The position numbers and the translations under genes were made by a program. 64,000 nt of DNA from Streptomyces clavifer (GTDB lineage Bacteria > Actinomycetota > Actinomycetes > Streptomycetales > Streptomycetaceae). The notes beneath the pieces are model-generated. The model had not been told where the DNA came from. It saw nothing but the letters and a program-made list of their open reading frames with translations, and made no database searches. The stretch lies in contig BMWJ01000004.1 of NCBI GenBank assembly GCA_014651175.1, positions 558,001-622,000 on the forward strand, in the 5' to 3' direction. Of the stretch, positions 35,948-43,757 are shown piece by piece; within the stretch, counting starts at the first letter, position 1; every line of letters starts with the position of its first letter.

Positions 35948-37222
35948 TCAGCCGACGGTCCACTTCTGGTTGGCGGCACCGGTGCACGTCCAGGTCTGGA
36001 GCCGGGTGCCGTCGGCCGAGGAGTTGCCCCTGGCGTCCAGGCACTTGTCCGACCCGATGTTGGTCAGGTCGCGGGCCGCGGTGTGGGTCCACTGCTGGGC
36101 CTTGGTGCCGTTGCAGGTGTAGAGCTGCACGACGGCGCCGGCGGCGGTCGAACCGCCCTGCACGTCCAGGCACTTGCCGAGGGCGCGCACGGTGCCGTCA
36201 CTGCCCGTCGTCCACTTCTGGGCGTCCACGCCGGTGCAGTTGTGCAGTTGGATCGGGGTGCCGTCGGCGCTGGACGCGCCCGCGACGTCGACGCACATGC
36301 CGCCGATGCCCTTGATCGCTCCGGTCCTGGAGCCACCGCCGCCCGAGCTGTCGGACGTGGAGACCCTCACGTAGTCGACGGTCATCTTCTGCGGGAAGGA
36401 GGTCGATCCGTCCGGGCTGCCGGGCCAGTTACCGCCGACCGCCAGGTTCAGGACGATGAAGAACGGGTGGTCGAAGACCCACTTGTTGCCGTTCACATCG
36501 GCGGGCTTACGGGTCTGGTAGGTCTGGCCGTCCACCGACCAGGTGATCGCGTTGGGGCTCCAGTCGACCGCGAAGGTGTGGAAGTCGTCGGCGAAGGCCT
36601 TGCCGTTCGGCAGGGAGTAGGAGGCGGTGATGCCCCCACCACCCGAGTAGCCGGGGCCGTGGACGGTGCCGTGGACGGTGCCCGGCTCGTGACCGACGTT
36701 CTCCATGATGTCGATCTCGCCGCTGTTGGGCCAGCCGGCGCTGCCGAGGTCGTCGCCGAGCATCCAGAAGGCCGGCCAGATGCCCTGGCCGCGCGGGATC
36801 TTGATGCGGGCCTCGTAGCGGCCGTACGCCTGGGTGAACGTCTTGGCGGTGTTCAGCCGTGCCGAGGTGTACTGGCAGGTCCCGTACCAGCAGCGGAGGC
36901 CGGAGTCGGTGTTCTTCTGGGCGGTGATCACCAGGTTCCCGTTGCCGTCCAGGGACGCGTTCCGGGTGCTGTCGGTGTAGTACTGCAGTTCGTTGTTCCC
37001 GTTGCCCGAACCTCCGGTCTCCAGGGTCCACTTCGAACGGTCGGGCGCACTGCCCGCGGCCCCGTCGAACTCGTCGGCCCAGGTCTGTGCGCCGGCGGCG
37101 GCGGCGTTCGCCCGGGAGGTGGCGGGACCGGTCGTGGTGACCAGGAAAGCGGCGGCGAGCGCGGCGGAGAGCAGGAGGACGAGTCCGCCTACTGACCATC
37201 TGCGTGCGCGGTGAGCGGCCAT
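35948..37222 (-). CDS. GH16 beta-1,3-glucanase with C-terminal CBM13 (ricin-type) domain
   Basis: A 424-aa Sec-exported enzyme. The signal peptide spans residues 1-40. The GH16 domain (about 45-290) has the catalytic E-x-D-x-x-E as E169-I-D171-I-M-E174 (SGEIDIMENVGHEPG). A Ser/Gly linker leads to a ricin B-type lectin domain (about 300-424) with three QxW-type repeats (AQKW, AQQW, NQKW). It hydrolyses laminarin-type glucans. A -10/-35 pair and a LacI-type operator lie upstream, and the GH64 gene follows in the same direction. Confidence 0.95.
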   Translation of the reverse strand: MAAHRARRWSVGGLVLLLSAALAAAFLVTTTGPATSRANAAAAGAQTWADEFDGAAGSAPDRSKWTLETGGSGNGNNELQYYTDSTRNASLDGNGNLVITAQKNTDSGLRCWYGTCQYTSARLNTAKTFTQAYGRYEARIKIPRGQGIWPAFWMLGDDLGSAGWPNSGEIDIMENVGHEPGTVHGTVHGPGYSGGGGITASYSLPNGKAFADDFHTFAVDWSPNAITWSVDGQTYQTRKPADVNGNKWVFDHPFFIVLNLAVGGNWPGSPDGSTSFPQKMTVDYVRVSTSDSSGGGGSRTGAIKGIGGMCVDVAGASSADGTPIQLHNCTGVDAQKWTTGSDGTVRALGKCLDVQGGSTAAGAVVQLYTCNGTKAQQWTHTAARDLTNIGSDKCLDARGNSSADGTRLQTWTCTGAANQKWTVG

Positions 37223-37303
37223 GGGCTACGTACCTTGTCTGTGGGGAAGAGCAGGACGTGACGTCGGCGGGAACGCGCGGAAGGACGTACGCGAGCGCGT
37301 CCT

Positions 37304-37315
37304 GAGAGCGCTCTC
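37304..37315. promoter_or_regulatory. LacI-family operator upstream of the GH16 gene
   Basis: GAGAGCGCTCTC is a perfect 12-bp palindrome with the central CG characteristic of LacI-family operators (compare CebR consensus TGGGAGCGCTCCCA). It lies 26-38 bases downstream of the predicted transcription start and 82 bases before ATG 37222, which fits a roadblock repressor relieved by a glucan oligosaccharide. Confidence 0.65.
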
Positions 37316-37347
37316 GTCCTGCGGTTTCCACCCGCCGACGGAGCCCG

Positions 37348-37376
37348 ATGCTACGCAGACGAACCGGCTCGGCCAA
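37348..37376 (-). promoter_or_regulatory. predicted promoter of the GH16-GH64 unit
   Basis: On the minus strand, -35 TTGGCC (37371-37376), a 17-base spacer and -10 TAGCAT (37348-37353). Transcription would start near 37341. Confidence 0.5.
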
Positions 37377-37443
37377 CTGCGGTGCTCACGATGAAATCGC
37401 CCTGACCTGCGGTTACTTGGGTGGGCGTCCTGAGGTCCGGTTC

Positions 37444-37476
37444 GCTTAAGACGCTTTTAACTCGGGCTTAAGTCCG
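37444..37476 (+). promoter_or_regulatory. three 11-nt direct repeats overlapping a -35 region
   Basis: Consecutive 11-mers GCTTAAGACGC, TTTTAACTCGG and GCTTAAGTCCG share a (T)TTAA core. The array ends 10 bases before TAGCCT (37487-37492), the predicted -10 of the downstream leaderless gene. The 11-nt phase resembles PHO-box-type tandem sites, but the sequence does not match GTTCACC. Confidence 0.45.
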
Positions 37477-37499
37477 AACACCCGGCTAGCCTCCCGTTG

Positions 37500-38111
37500 A
37501 TGGGCTTCACCAACTTCGCACGCAAGGTCCGCGATACCTCCCTGCCGTACGGGCACCGGGTGGTCTCGCTCCGCTCCTGCGTGCAGCTGTACCGGCCGCT
37601 CGGATTCGAGGCGACAGTGAGCTACCTCGCGCACAGGGTGGGGCCCTTCCGCGAGGACGGGAACGCCCTGTTGCGCGCGCTGGGTGTGATCGAGGCCAGT
37701 CGCGCCGCATGGCAGGCGGAGTTGCGGGTGTACGCGGCGGAGCGCGTGGAGGCGAAGCGGCGCGGTTCGCGTACCCCGGGCGCACGCGCGCGCAATCCGA
37801 ACCATCCGGAGTACTGGTACGGCGCGCGTCGTGAGGCGGCGCTGCACGCCGTGGCCCATTGGCGTGTACGGCTGCGGGACACCGGGCTCCACGACGAGCT
37901 GGGCCGCACCGTGGACCGCTGTGCGGCCGACTGCCTGGAGGCCGGTGGCATGCAGGGGGAGCCCGAGCGGGCTCGACTGGACGCTTGTGACGAGGAGCTG
38001 CGGCGACGCATGGAACCGCCCGCCTACCAGGACGACTCGGGCGCGTACTTCCGCCACCGGGACCTGCGGCGTGTGGTGGCGCTGATGCGCACGGCGGGTA
38101 CGGACGGATGA
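37500..38111 (+). CDS. conserved hypothetical protein
   Basis: A 203-aa basic, mostly helical cytoplasmic protein with no recognised domain. Notable stretches are MGFTNFARKVRDTSLPYGHRV, an Arg/Ala-rich middle (AELRVYAAERVEAKRRGSR), NPNHPEYWYGARREAALHAVAHW and RLDACDEELRRRM. I do not recognise its function. ATG 37500 follows TAGCCT by seven bases without a ribosome binding site, so a leaderless mRNA is likely. The sulfurtransferase gene starts 22 bases downstream and may be co-transcribed. Confidence 0.65.
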   Translation: MGFTNFARKVRDTSLPYGHRVVSLRSCVQLYRPLGFEATVSYLAHRVGPFREDGNALLRALGVIEASRAAWQAELRVYAAERVEAKRRGSRTPGARARNPNHPEYWYGARREAALHAVAHWRVRLRDTGLHDELGRTVDRCAADCLEAGGMQGEPERARLDACDEELRRRMEPPAYQDDSGAYFRHRDLRRVVALMRTAGTDG

Positions 38112-38133
38112 GAGACAGCGGGGGGAGTGCGGC

Positions 38134-39054
38134 ATGACCGACGACACGGGGACGGCCGACGGCCGGGAAACCACCGGCGACAGGGGGGCGGCGGACGTGG
38201 CGGCAGGTACCGAGGGGGCCGGGGACCTGCCGGGACCGCTCGTCGGCGCCGACTGGCTCGCGGAGCGGATCGATCGGACGGACGTCGTCGTCCTCGACGC
38301 CTCGGTGGGGGCGCACCGCGGGGCGGGCCGCCGGATTCCGGGAGCCCGGCGCTTCGACCTCGACGGGGCGCTGTCCGACCACACCGCACCCCTGCCGCAC
38401 ACGAGGCCCGGCGCCGGACGGTTCACCGAGGAGATGCGGAACCTGGGGATCGACGACGTGTCCACGGTCGTGGTCTACGACACCGCTGGGATCTACTCCG
38501 CCGCGCGCGCCTGGTGGATGCTGCGCGCGATGGGCTTCGACCGGGTCGCGGTGCTCGACGGCGGCCTGCCCGCCTGGACCGCGGCCGGGATGCCGGTGGA
38601 GGACCGGGCGCCCGGCGGCACGGCGCGCACCGGTGACTTCACCGCCCGCCCGCGCGACGGGATGCTGGTGGGCAGCGGTGCGGTGGCGGCGGCCCTCGCG
38701 GACCCGGGAGCGGCCGTACTCGACGCCCGTTCCCGCGAACGCTTCACCGGTGACGGGGCCGAGCCGAGGCCGGGGCTGCGGCCCGGTCACATGCCCGGGG
38801 CGCTGAACCTGCCGTTCGGTGAGATCCAGCGCGGCGGCCGGATGCTGCCGGCACACGAACTGCGTTCCGTCTTCCGTGCGCTGGCCGGTGAGCGCGAACG
38901 CCTGGTCGTCAGCTGCGGATCGGGTGTCACCGCCTGTGTCCTGGCGCTGGGCGCCGAACTCGCCGGATACCGCGCGGTGTCCGTGTACGACGGCTCATGG
39001 AGCGAGTGGGGCCGGCCGTCGCACCTTCCGGTCGAGACGGGCGAGCCGGGCTGA
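38134..39054 (+). CDS. sseA: rhodanese-like sulfurtransferase (SseA, 3-mercaptopyruvate type)
   Basis: A 306-aa cytoplasmic enzyme with two rhodanese domains. The N-terminal one is inactive and the C-terminal one carries the active-site loop CGSGVTA (VVSCGSGVTACVLALGAEL). CGSGVT is the loop of 3-mercaptopyruvate sulfurtransferases, as opposed to CRKGVT of thiosulfate sulfurtransferases, although annotation in the family is mixed. A 30-residue Gly/Asp-rich N-terminal extension is unusual. The PGARRFDLDG and PGALNLPFGEI blocks are conserved. ATG 38134 has GGGGGGAG upstream. Confidence 0.88.
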   Translation: MTDDTGTADGRETTGDRGAADVAAGTEGAGDLPGPLVGADWLAERIDRTDVVVLDASVGAHRGAGRRIPGARRFDLDGALSDHTAPLPHTRPGAGRFTEEMRNLGIDDVSTVVVYDTAGIYSAARAWWMLRAMGFDRVAVLDGGLPAWTAAGMPVEDRAPGGTARTGDFTARPRDGMLVGSGAVAAALADPGAAVLDARSRERFTGDGAEPRPGLRPGHMPGALNLPFGEIQRGGRMLPAHELRSVFRALAGERERLVVSCGSGVTACVLALGAELAGYRAVSVYDGSWSEWGRPSHLPVETGEPG

Positions 39055-39174
39055 CGTGCCGATGCGGATCGAGTGCCGCGGCCCAGGGGTCTGAGTATCT
39101 GCGCCCATGGCGGCGCCGGGCCGCCTCCCGGAGGGTGGAAGCACCTACTCCGCGGCACTGAAGGGCAGTTGCGC

Positions 39175-39519
39175 ATGATCCCGGCACCTCTCGCTCCCGA
39201 CCCCGCACCACCTGCCGGGCCCGCTCGTACCCGGCTGGTCGTCCTGACCGCTCTGATCTGGTGCGTCCCACTCGCCGCCCTGGGCATGCTCGGGTTCCTG
39301 GTGCTGATGGCGGCGTTGTGGGGCGCCGCCTCGGGCGAGTCCCCTGCGGCGTTCCTGCTGGGGTCCGCCGGCGTGGTCGCGGCCGGTGTCGCCGTGCTGA
39401 CCGCGCTGTACCGTGCTCCGTTCCTCCGCGGCATGTCCCCGACGGGCCGGTTCGCCCTGCTCGGCGTGGTGGTGTGGCCGTTCCCGGTCGTCGTGCTGGC
39501 CGGCGTGCTCCATGGGTGA
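39175..39519 (+). CDS. small three-helix membrane protein
   Basis: A 114-aa protein with a Pro-rich N-terminus and three hydrophobic segments (LVVLTALIWCVPLAALGMLGF, AAFLLGSAGVVAAGVAVLTAL, FALLGVVVWPFPVVVLAGVL). No domain is recognised. AAGGG lies 10 bases before ATG 39175. Nothing nearby suggests a function. Confidence 0.6.
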   Translation: MIPAPLAPDPAPPAGPARTRLVVLTALIWCVPLAALGMLGFLVLMAALWGAASGESPAAFLLGSAGVVAAGVAVLTALYRAPFLRGMSPTGRFALLGVVVWPFPVVVLAGVLHG

Positions 39520-39770
39520 CCCCGGCGGCTCACGCAGGCCGGCCGCGGACTGTCCGCCCCCTGCGGACCGCCGGGGAAGCGGCCTCCGGGGTGGCCGGCG
39601 GCTCTCCGTGCTCGACGGCCACCTGTCACATACGTACAGCGGGCCTACGCCGAGGAGTTGCTCGACTCCCGCGACGGTAGCGCCGGCTGCTCGGACACCG
39701 GCGGGACCCGCCGTCCCGGCGTCACGGCGCGAGAGTGGCGAGGGCCTGTCGAACACCTCGTTCGCCGAGG

Positions 39771-39800
39771 CGCCGACCGTCGGCGAGGGCACGGTCGGCG
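39771..39800. terminator. hairpin in the 489-bp convergent gap
   Basis: A perfect 10-bp stem CGCCGACCGT/ACGGTCGGCG with a 10-nt loop. It lies between a plus-strand and a minus-strand gene and could terminate either. The gap 39520-40008 has no supported gene. Confidence 0.5.
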
Positions 39801-39844
39801 CGCCCTTCGGGCCGGTCCTCGGACCAGGCTCGGCCTCTCCCCGA

Positions 39845-39870
39845 CCGAAGCGACCAACCGAAGCGACCAA
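39845..39870 (+). repeat. two tandem 13-bp repeats
   Basis: CCGAAGCGACCAA occurs twice in perfect tandem, with a third degenerate copy beginning CCGCCGCGACC directly after it. It is non-coding. Confidence 0.8.
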
Positions 39871-40008
39871 CCGCCGCGACCTGACCGTTCCGGCCCTTCC
39901 GGGGACAGCGGACCACCGGTCCCGGCCCATCCCGCACCCTCGGCCGTGCCGGTGCTCCTGTGACGGGCCGTGTCCGGGAGCAGTTGGCTACGCCCCCCCG
40001 GAAGACCG

Positions 40009-40689
40009 TCAGCCCGCGAGCTCCGTGACCAGCGCCGCCGCGTCGTCGAGCACCGCCGTCTCCTGCGCGGTCAGGCCGGGGTCGGCCGCACGCCGGGTGC
40101 GGGCGAGGGCGAGCGCGTCGGCAGGGACGCCGCCGTCGGCGTCGAGACGGGAGAGCAGGTCGGCGAGCAGGCCACGGACGAGCTCGCCCGGGAAGGAGCC
40201 CGGGGCGAGTGCGACCTGGGCCAGGATCAGTGAGGACATGGCCCGGTCCAGTGCGGGAGGCCCCTCGGCCGCCGTGTGCCAGTCGATCACCACGGCCCCG
40301 TGCGGGGTCAGCATCACGTTCTCCGGATGCAGGTCCAGGTGCAGGATCCGGTCCTCCGGGTCCTGGGAGATGCGTGGCGGGATCGCGTGCAGCTCCCGCA
40401 GGAGCCGTGCCAGCAGCTCGGCACCCTCTGCCCCGGTCAGCGCGCCGGCCAGCAGGGCCTCCGACATGGTCGGCCCGCTCAGCCGCTGCATCACCAGATC
40501 CGTGGGCAGCGCCTCCCCGGCCGGCGGGCCGATGCGCGGGACGGTGAATCCGGAGGCGGAGAGGTACGACATCACGGCGAGTTCCGTGGTGGCGTCGGTG
40601 TCGTGGCGGTAGCGGCGAAGGACCCAGGCGTCGTCGAGTGCGAACACGTCGGCGGTGCGTCCCGAGCCCAGTAGAGGGCCTATGTGCAT
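40009..40689 (-). CDS. aminoglycoside phosphotransferase (APH)-fold kinase
   Basis: A 226-aa cytoplasmic kinase-fold protein. The N-lobe shows GSGRTADVFALDDAWVLRRY, the catalytic loop is LHLDLHPENVMLTPHGAVV, and IDWHTA is the Mg-binding Asp-Trp. APH-fold enzymes phosphorylate small molecules or proteins; the substrate here is unknown, and resistance should not be assumed. ATG 40689 lies seven bases after TAGGTT with no ribosome binding site, so the transcript is probably leaderless. Confidence 0.83.
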   Translation of the reverse strand: MHIGPLLGSGRTADVFALDDAWVLRRYRHDTDATTELAVMSYLSASGFTVPRIGPPAGEALPTDLVMQRLSGPTMSEALLAGALTGAEGAELLARLLRELHAIPPRISQDPEDRILHLDLHPENVMLTPHGAVVIDWHTAAEGPPALDRAMSSLILAQVALAPGSFPGELVRGLLADLLSRLDADGGVPADALALARTRRAADPGLTAQETAVLDDAAALVTELAG

Positions 40690-40696
40690 GAGGGGA

Positions 40697-40702
40697 AACC
40701 TA
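40697..40702 (-). promoter_or_regulatory. -10 box (TAGGTT) of the leaderless APH-fold gene
   Basis: TAGGTT on the minus strand, seven bases, then ATG 40689. Confidence 0.5.
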
Positions 40703-40726
40703 CCCGGGCCGCCGCACGAGGGGGAG

Positions 40727-41782
40727 TCACCAGCGCATGCGGACGTCCTCGGCCCAGCCCAGGAGTTGCTCCACGGCGATCTCGGTGCCGTCGTCGGTGC
40801 GGATCCGGCCGTTGTAGTGGCCGAAACACTGGTCCGTGCGGTTGGCGATCAGACCGGCGTCCGTGTGCGCGGACCGGTTGTGGAACGGGGTGAACGTCAG
40901 ATCCACCTGGCCCGACGACGGTGCCCGGACGGTCCACGGGGCCAGTAGGTCGTTGGCGGACCAGTGCCAGTCCAGCTCCTCGCCGATCTTGGTGAGCGTA
41001 CCGTCCACGCAGAGGCCGTTCTCGGTGGATCCGGTGCCCGCCGTCCACCGCCCGCCGAACTGGAGTCCCACCGTGCGCCCGTCGGTGCGTCCGGACGCGG
41101 CGCCCCAGTTCCAGTCGACCGTACGCGGCCAGCGGCCGCGGCCGTGGTCCAGGACAGCCCAGGTCCCGTCGTCGCCCCCGCCGAACTTCAGGAGCTCGCT
41201 GCCGATCCGGACGCGGCCGGCGGCGGGGAGCGCCGTGTGCTTGGAGGTGTACTGGAAGCGCTGCTCGCTCCAGGGCACGACCACGGAGAGCGATTCGTGG
41301 CCGTCCGGCCGCGCGACCAGGATGTCGGCCTCCAGCGGGAGCCGGTCCGGCGTCAGGCAGCGGGCCCGCAGCCGGGTTCCGGCGTTCTCGTCACGGATCT
41401 CGACGCGGACCTTGCCACCGGTCGGCCGGGCGGGACCGACCACCACGTCCTCGGAGCCCGGTGCACCGGCGACGGTGTCCGGGAGATGTACTCCACGGCC
41501 CGCGGGGACGACCGAGGAGCACTCGAACTCGCGTCCACCGGGCCCGTACTCCAGGACGTAGACGCTGTTCAGCGCGAGGAAGTCGAGGTCGCTCACGGTC
41601 AGTGCCACCAGATGCGTGGGGGTCGTCACGCACCAGTACTCCCACCGCTTCGTCCGGCCCCAGCCGCGCAGATTCGCCCGGTGCAGCGGCTTCCTGGACC
41701 AGCCGACCGCCGCCGGGTTCAGCGAGCCGTCGGGCAGGCAGAGGTCGACGGGCTCGGTGATCTCGTGCTCGTGCGTCGCCAT
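40727..41782 (-). CDS. DUF2804 family protein
   Basis: A 351-aa cytoplasmic beta-rich protein of the DUF2804 family. Diagnostic stretches are RANLRGWGRTKRWEYWCV near residue 40, DHGRGRWPRTVDWNWGAASG and LTFTPFHNRSAHTDAGL to DQCFGHYNGRI towards the end. The fold resembles lipocalin-like carotenoid or hydroxysteroid dehydrogenase-related proteins, but no function is established. ATG 41782 follows TAGGCT by six bases (leaderless). Confidence 0.87.
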   Translation of the reverse strand: MATHEHEITEPVDLCLPDGSLNPAAVGWSRKPLHRANLRGWGRTKRWEYWCVTTPTHLVALTVSDLDFLALNSVYVLEYGPGGREFECSSVVPAGRGVHLPDTVAGAPGSEDVVVGPARPTGGKVRVEIRDENAGTRLRARCLTPDRLPLEADILVARPDGHESLSVVVPWSEQRFQYTSKHTALPAAGRVRIGSELLKFGGGDDGTWAVLDHGRGRWPRTVDWNWGAASGRTDGRTVGLQFGGRWTAGTGSTENGLCVDGTLTKIGEELDWHWSANDLLAPWTVRAPSSGQVDLTFTPFHNRSAHTDAGLIANRTDQCFGHYNGRIRTDDGTEIAVEQLLGWAEDVRMRW

Positions 41783-41788
41783 GGGCGG

Positions 41789-41794
41789 AGCCTA
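41789..41794 (-). promoter_or_regulatory. -10 box (TAGGCT) of the leaderless DUF2804 gene
   Basis: TAGGCT on the minus strand, spacer CCGCCC, ATG 41782. Confidence 0.55.
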
Positions 41795-41919
41795 TAGCGG
41801 ACACCGGACCGTATTCGGGTACCGCTCCGGCCCGCCCAACCCCTTCGGCGATCACCCGCCCCCGCGGCCCCACACCCGGCGCCGGCGCCGGTGCGGGAGC
41901 GTCTGCGGCGGCGCCGGTC

Positions 41920-43626
41920 CTACTTGGCGTCGGAGTACCGCTCGACGACCGCCGCGGTGAAGGGAAACCGCACCGGCGTCTCGCCGAACGCGATGCGCCC
42001 GGCAAGCTCCCCGGCAGCCCGGATCGCCTCCACCACCGCGGGGGTCTCGTCGGCCGGGCAGTGCACGATCACCTCGTCGTGCTGGAAGAACACCAGTTCG
42101 GCCCGCATCTTCCCGGCGAAGAGCGTCTGCCGCAGCGCCGCGAGGAGCAGCAGCGCCCAGTCGGCCGCACTGCCCTGGACGACGAAGTTGCGTGTGAAAC
42201 GGCCCCGTGCCCGGGTGTTCGACGAGGCGTACCCCGGCGTGAACCCGTACTCCTCCGAGCTCTCCGCGGGCGGCGGGCCCTCGCTCTCCTGCGGGATGCC
42301 GGCCTCCCCGTCCTCGCCCGCCCCCGCCGCGGGCGGGCTCGTACGGCCCAGCCACGTCCGCACGAGACGGCCCTCCTCGCCCGCCTTCGCCGCGTCGTCC
42401 ACATAGGCGACGGCCAGTGGGAACCGCCGCCGCAGCGCCGCCAGATTCTTGAGGCCGTCGCCGGAGGTCTGCCCGTACACAGCGCTCAGCAGGGCGAGCT
42501 TGGCGTGCTCGCGGTCGCCCTGGAACGCCCGGTCGGACAGGGCCTTGTAGAGGTCTCCGTCGTGGGCGGCCACCTCCATCAGCCCCCGGTCGCGGGAGAT
42601 CGCGGCCAGGACCCGCGGCTCCATCTGGTCGGCGTCGGCCACGACCAGCCGCCAGCCCTCGTCGGCGACGACCGCCTGCCGGATGACCTTGGGGATCTGC
42701 AGGGCACCGCCGCCGTTGGTCGTCCAGCGTCCGCTGACCGTGCCGCCCGGCTGGTACTCCGGGCGGAAACGGCCCTCGCGCACCCAGTCCTGGAGCCAGC
42801 CCCAGCCGTGGGCCGTCCAGATGCGGTACAGCTTCTTGTAGCGGATCAACGGCTCCACCGCCGGGTGGTCGAGCTCCTCCAGCTCCCAGCGACGGGTCGA
42901 TCTCACCTTGATGCCGGCCTGTGCGAAGGCCTTCACCACATCGGCGGGCAGATCGGGGCGCACCCGTCGGCCGAAGGCCGCCGACACCTCGTCCGCGGCC
43001 TCGGCCAGTCTGCGGGGCTCGCCGCCGCCCGCGTAGCGCTCGCCCAGGAGTTCACCGAGAACCGCACGGTGCACATCGGCCCGCCAGGGCAGGCCGGACC
43101 TGTTCATCTCGGCGGCGACCAGCATCCCGGCCGACTCGGCGGCCGTGAGCAGCCGCATCCGGCCCGGGTGCTCGGCCGCGTCGTGGCGGCGCGTCTGCTC
43201 CGCGTACACCTGGAGCAGTGCCTCGAACGGCACGTCCGTCCCGGCCCGCGCTTCGAAGAGGGAGGACTGGGAGCCCGGTTCCGCGGAGCGGGGCGGCGGA
43301 TCGGGCGGTACGGGGGCGTTGCACAGCCGGGCCCAGGCCGCGGCGGCGGAGCGGGGCTCCCCGAGCCGTCCCTCGTGGCCGAGCAGCAGCAGCTCGGCGC
43401 ACTCGATGTCGTAGCACCGCTCGACACGCACGCCCGCGGCGAGCAGCCGGGGGTAGATGTCGGCGGTCGACCGCCAGACCCACCGGGCCACGTCGGGGCG
43501 GGAGCGGACGGATTCGACGAGGTCGGGTTCGGCCAGGACGGGGCCGGCGGGCAGGCCGTCGCGCTCCAGCGGCACCAGGAGTGCGCCGCCCGCCTCCGTG
43601 GAGGCCACAGCCCAGCGTTCGGTCAT
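41920..43626 (-). CDS. family A DNA polymerase-like protein (PolA paralogue)
   Basis: A 568-aa protein. The N-terminal 190 residues correspond to a degenerate 3'-5' exonuclease-like domain without clear D-x-E catalytic sites. The rest is a family A polymerase with motif A ADADQMEPRVLAAIS (catalytic Asp present; Pol I has DYSQIELR), motif B REHAKLALLSAVYGQTSG (Arg, Lys and Tyr-Gly conserved) and motif C FFQHDEVIVHCP (Pol I VHDE). Palm catalytic acids are intact, so synthesis is plausible. No 5' nuclease domain is present. Streptomyces carry such a second polA-like gene besides true polA. The start is probably leaderless (CAGACT, six bases, ATG). Confidence 0.88.
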   Translation of the reverse strand: MTERWAVASTEAGGALLVPLERDGLPAGPVLAEPDLVESVRSRPDVARWVWRSTADIYPRLLAAGVRVERCYDIECAELLLLGHEGRLGEPRSAAAAWARLCNAPVPPDPPPRSAEPGSQSSLFEARAGTDVPFEALLQVYAEQTRRHDAAEHPGRMRLLTAAESAGMLVAAEMNRSGLPWRADVHRAVLGELLGERYAGGGEPRRLAEAADEVSAAFGRRVRPDLPADVVKAFAQAGIKVRSTRRWELEELDHPAVEPLIRYKKLYRIWTAHGWGWLQDWVREGRFRPEYQPGGTVSGRWTTNGGGALQIPKVIRQAVVADEGWRLVVADADQMEPRVLAAISRDRGLMEVAAHDGDLYKALSDRAFQGDREHAKLALLSAVYGQTSGDGLKNLAALRRRFPLAVAYVDDAAKAGEEGRLVRTWLGRTSPPAAGAGEDGEAGIPQESEGPPPAESSEEYGFTPGYASSNTRARGRFTRNFVVQGSAADWALLLLAALRQTLFAGKMRAELVFFQHDEVIVHCPADETPAVVEAIRAAGELAGRIAFGETPVRFPFTAAVVERYSDAK

Positions 43627-43757
43627 GGCCCGAGTCTGGCACCCGTCACTGACAACGTGCCCCCGCTCGCCGAGCGGTCGCGTGCGACAGCCGCGAGGAT
43701 TCTCACGGGACGCGCGGCGCGTACCGAGGACGAGGGGGAAGCGCGGAGGAGACGCTG

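Noticed and set aside
39145..40612. Long open frames across the 39.5-40.0 kb gap on both strands
   Set aside because: No protein-like composition, no ribosome binding site, and they overlap well-supported genes.
40009..40689. APH-fold protein considered as an aminoglycoside resistance enzyme
   Set aside because: The fold is shared by many unrelated kinases and the sequence has no specific resistance signature or context.
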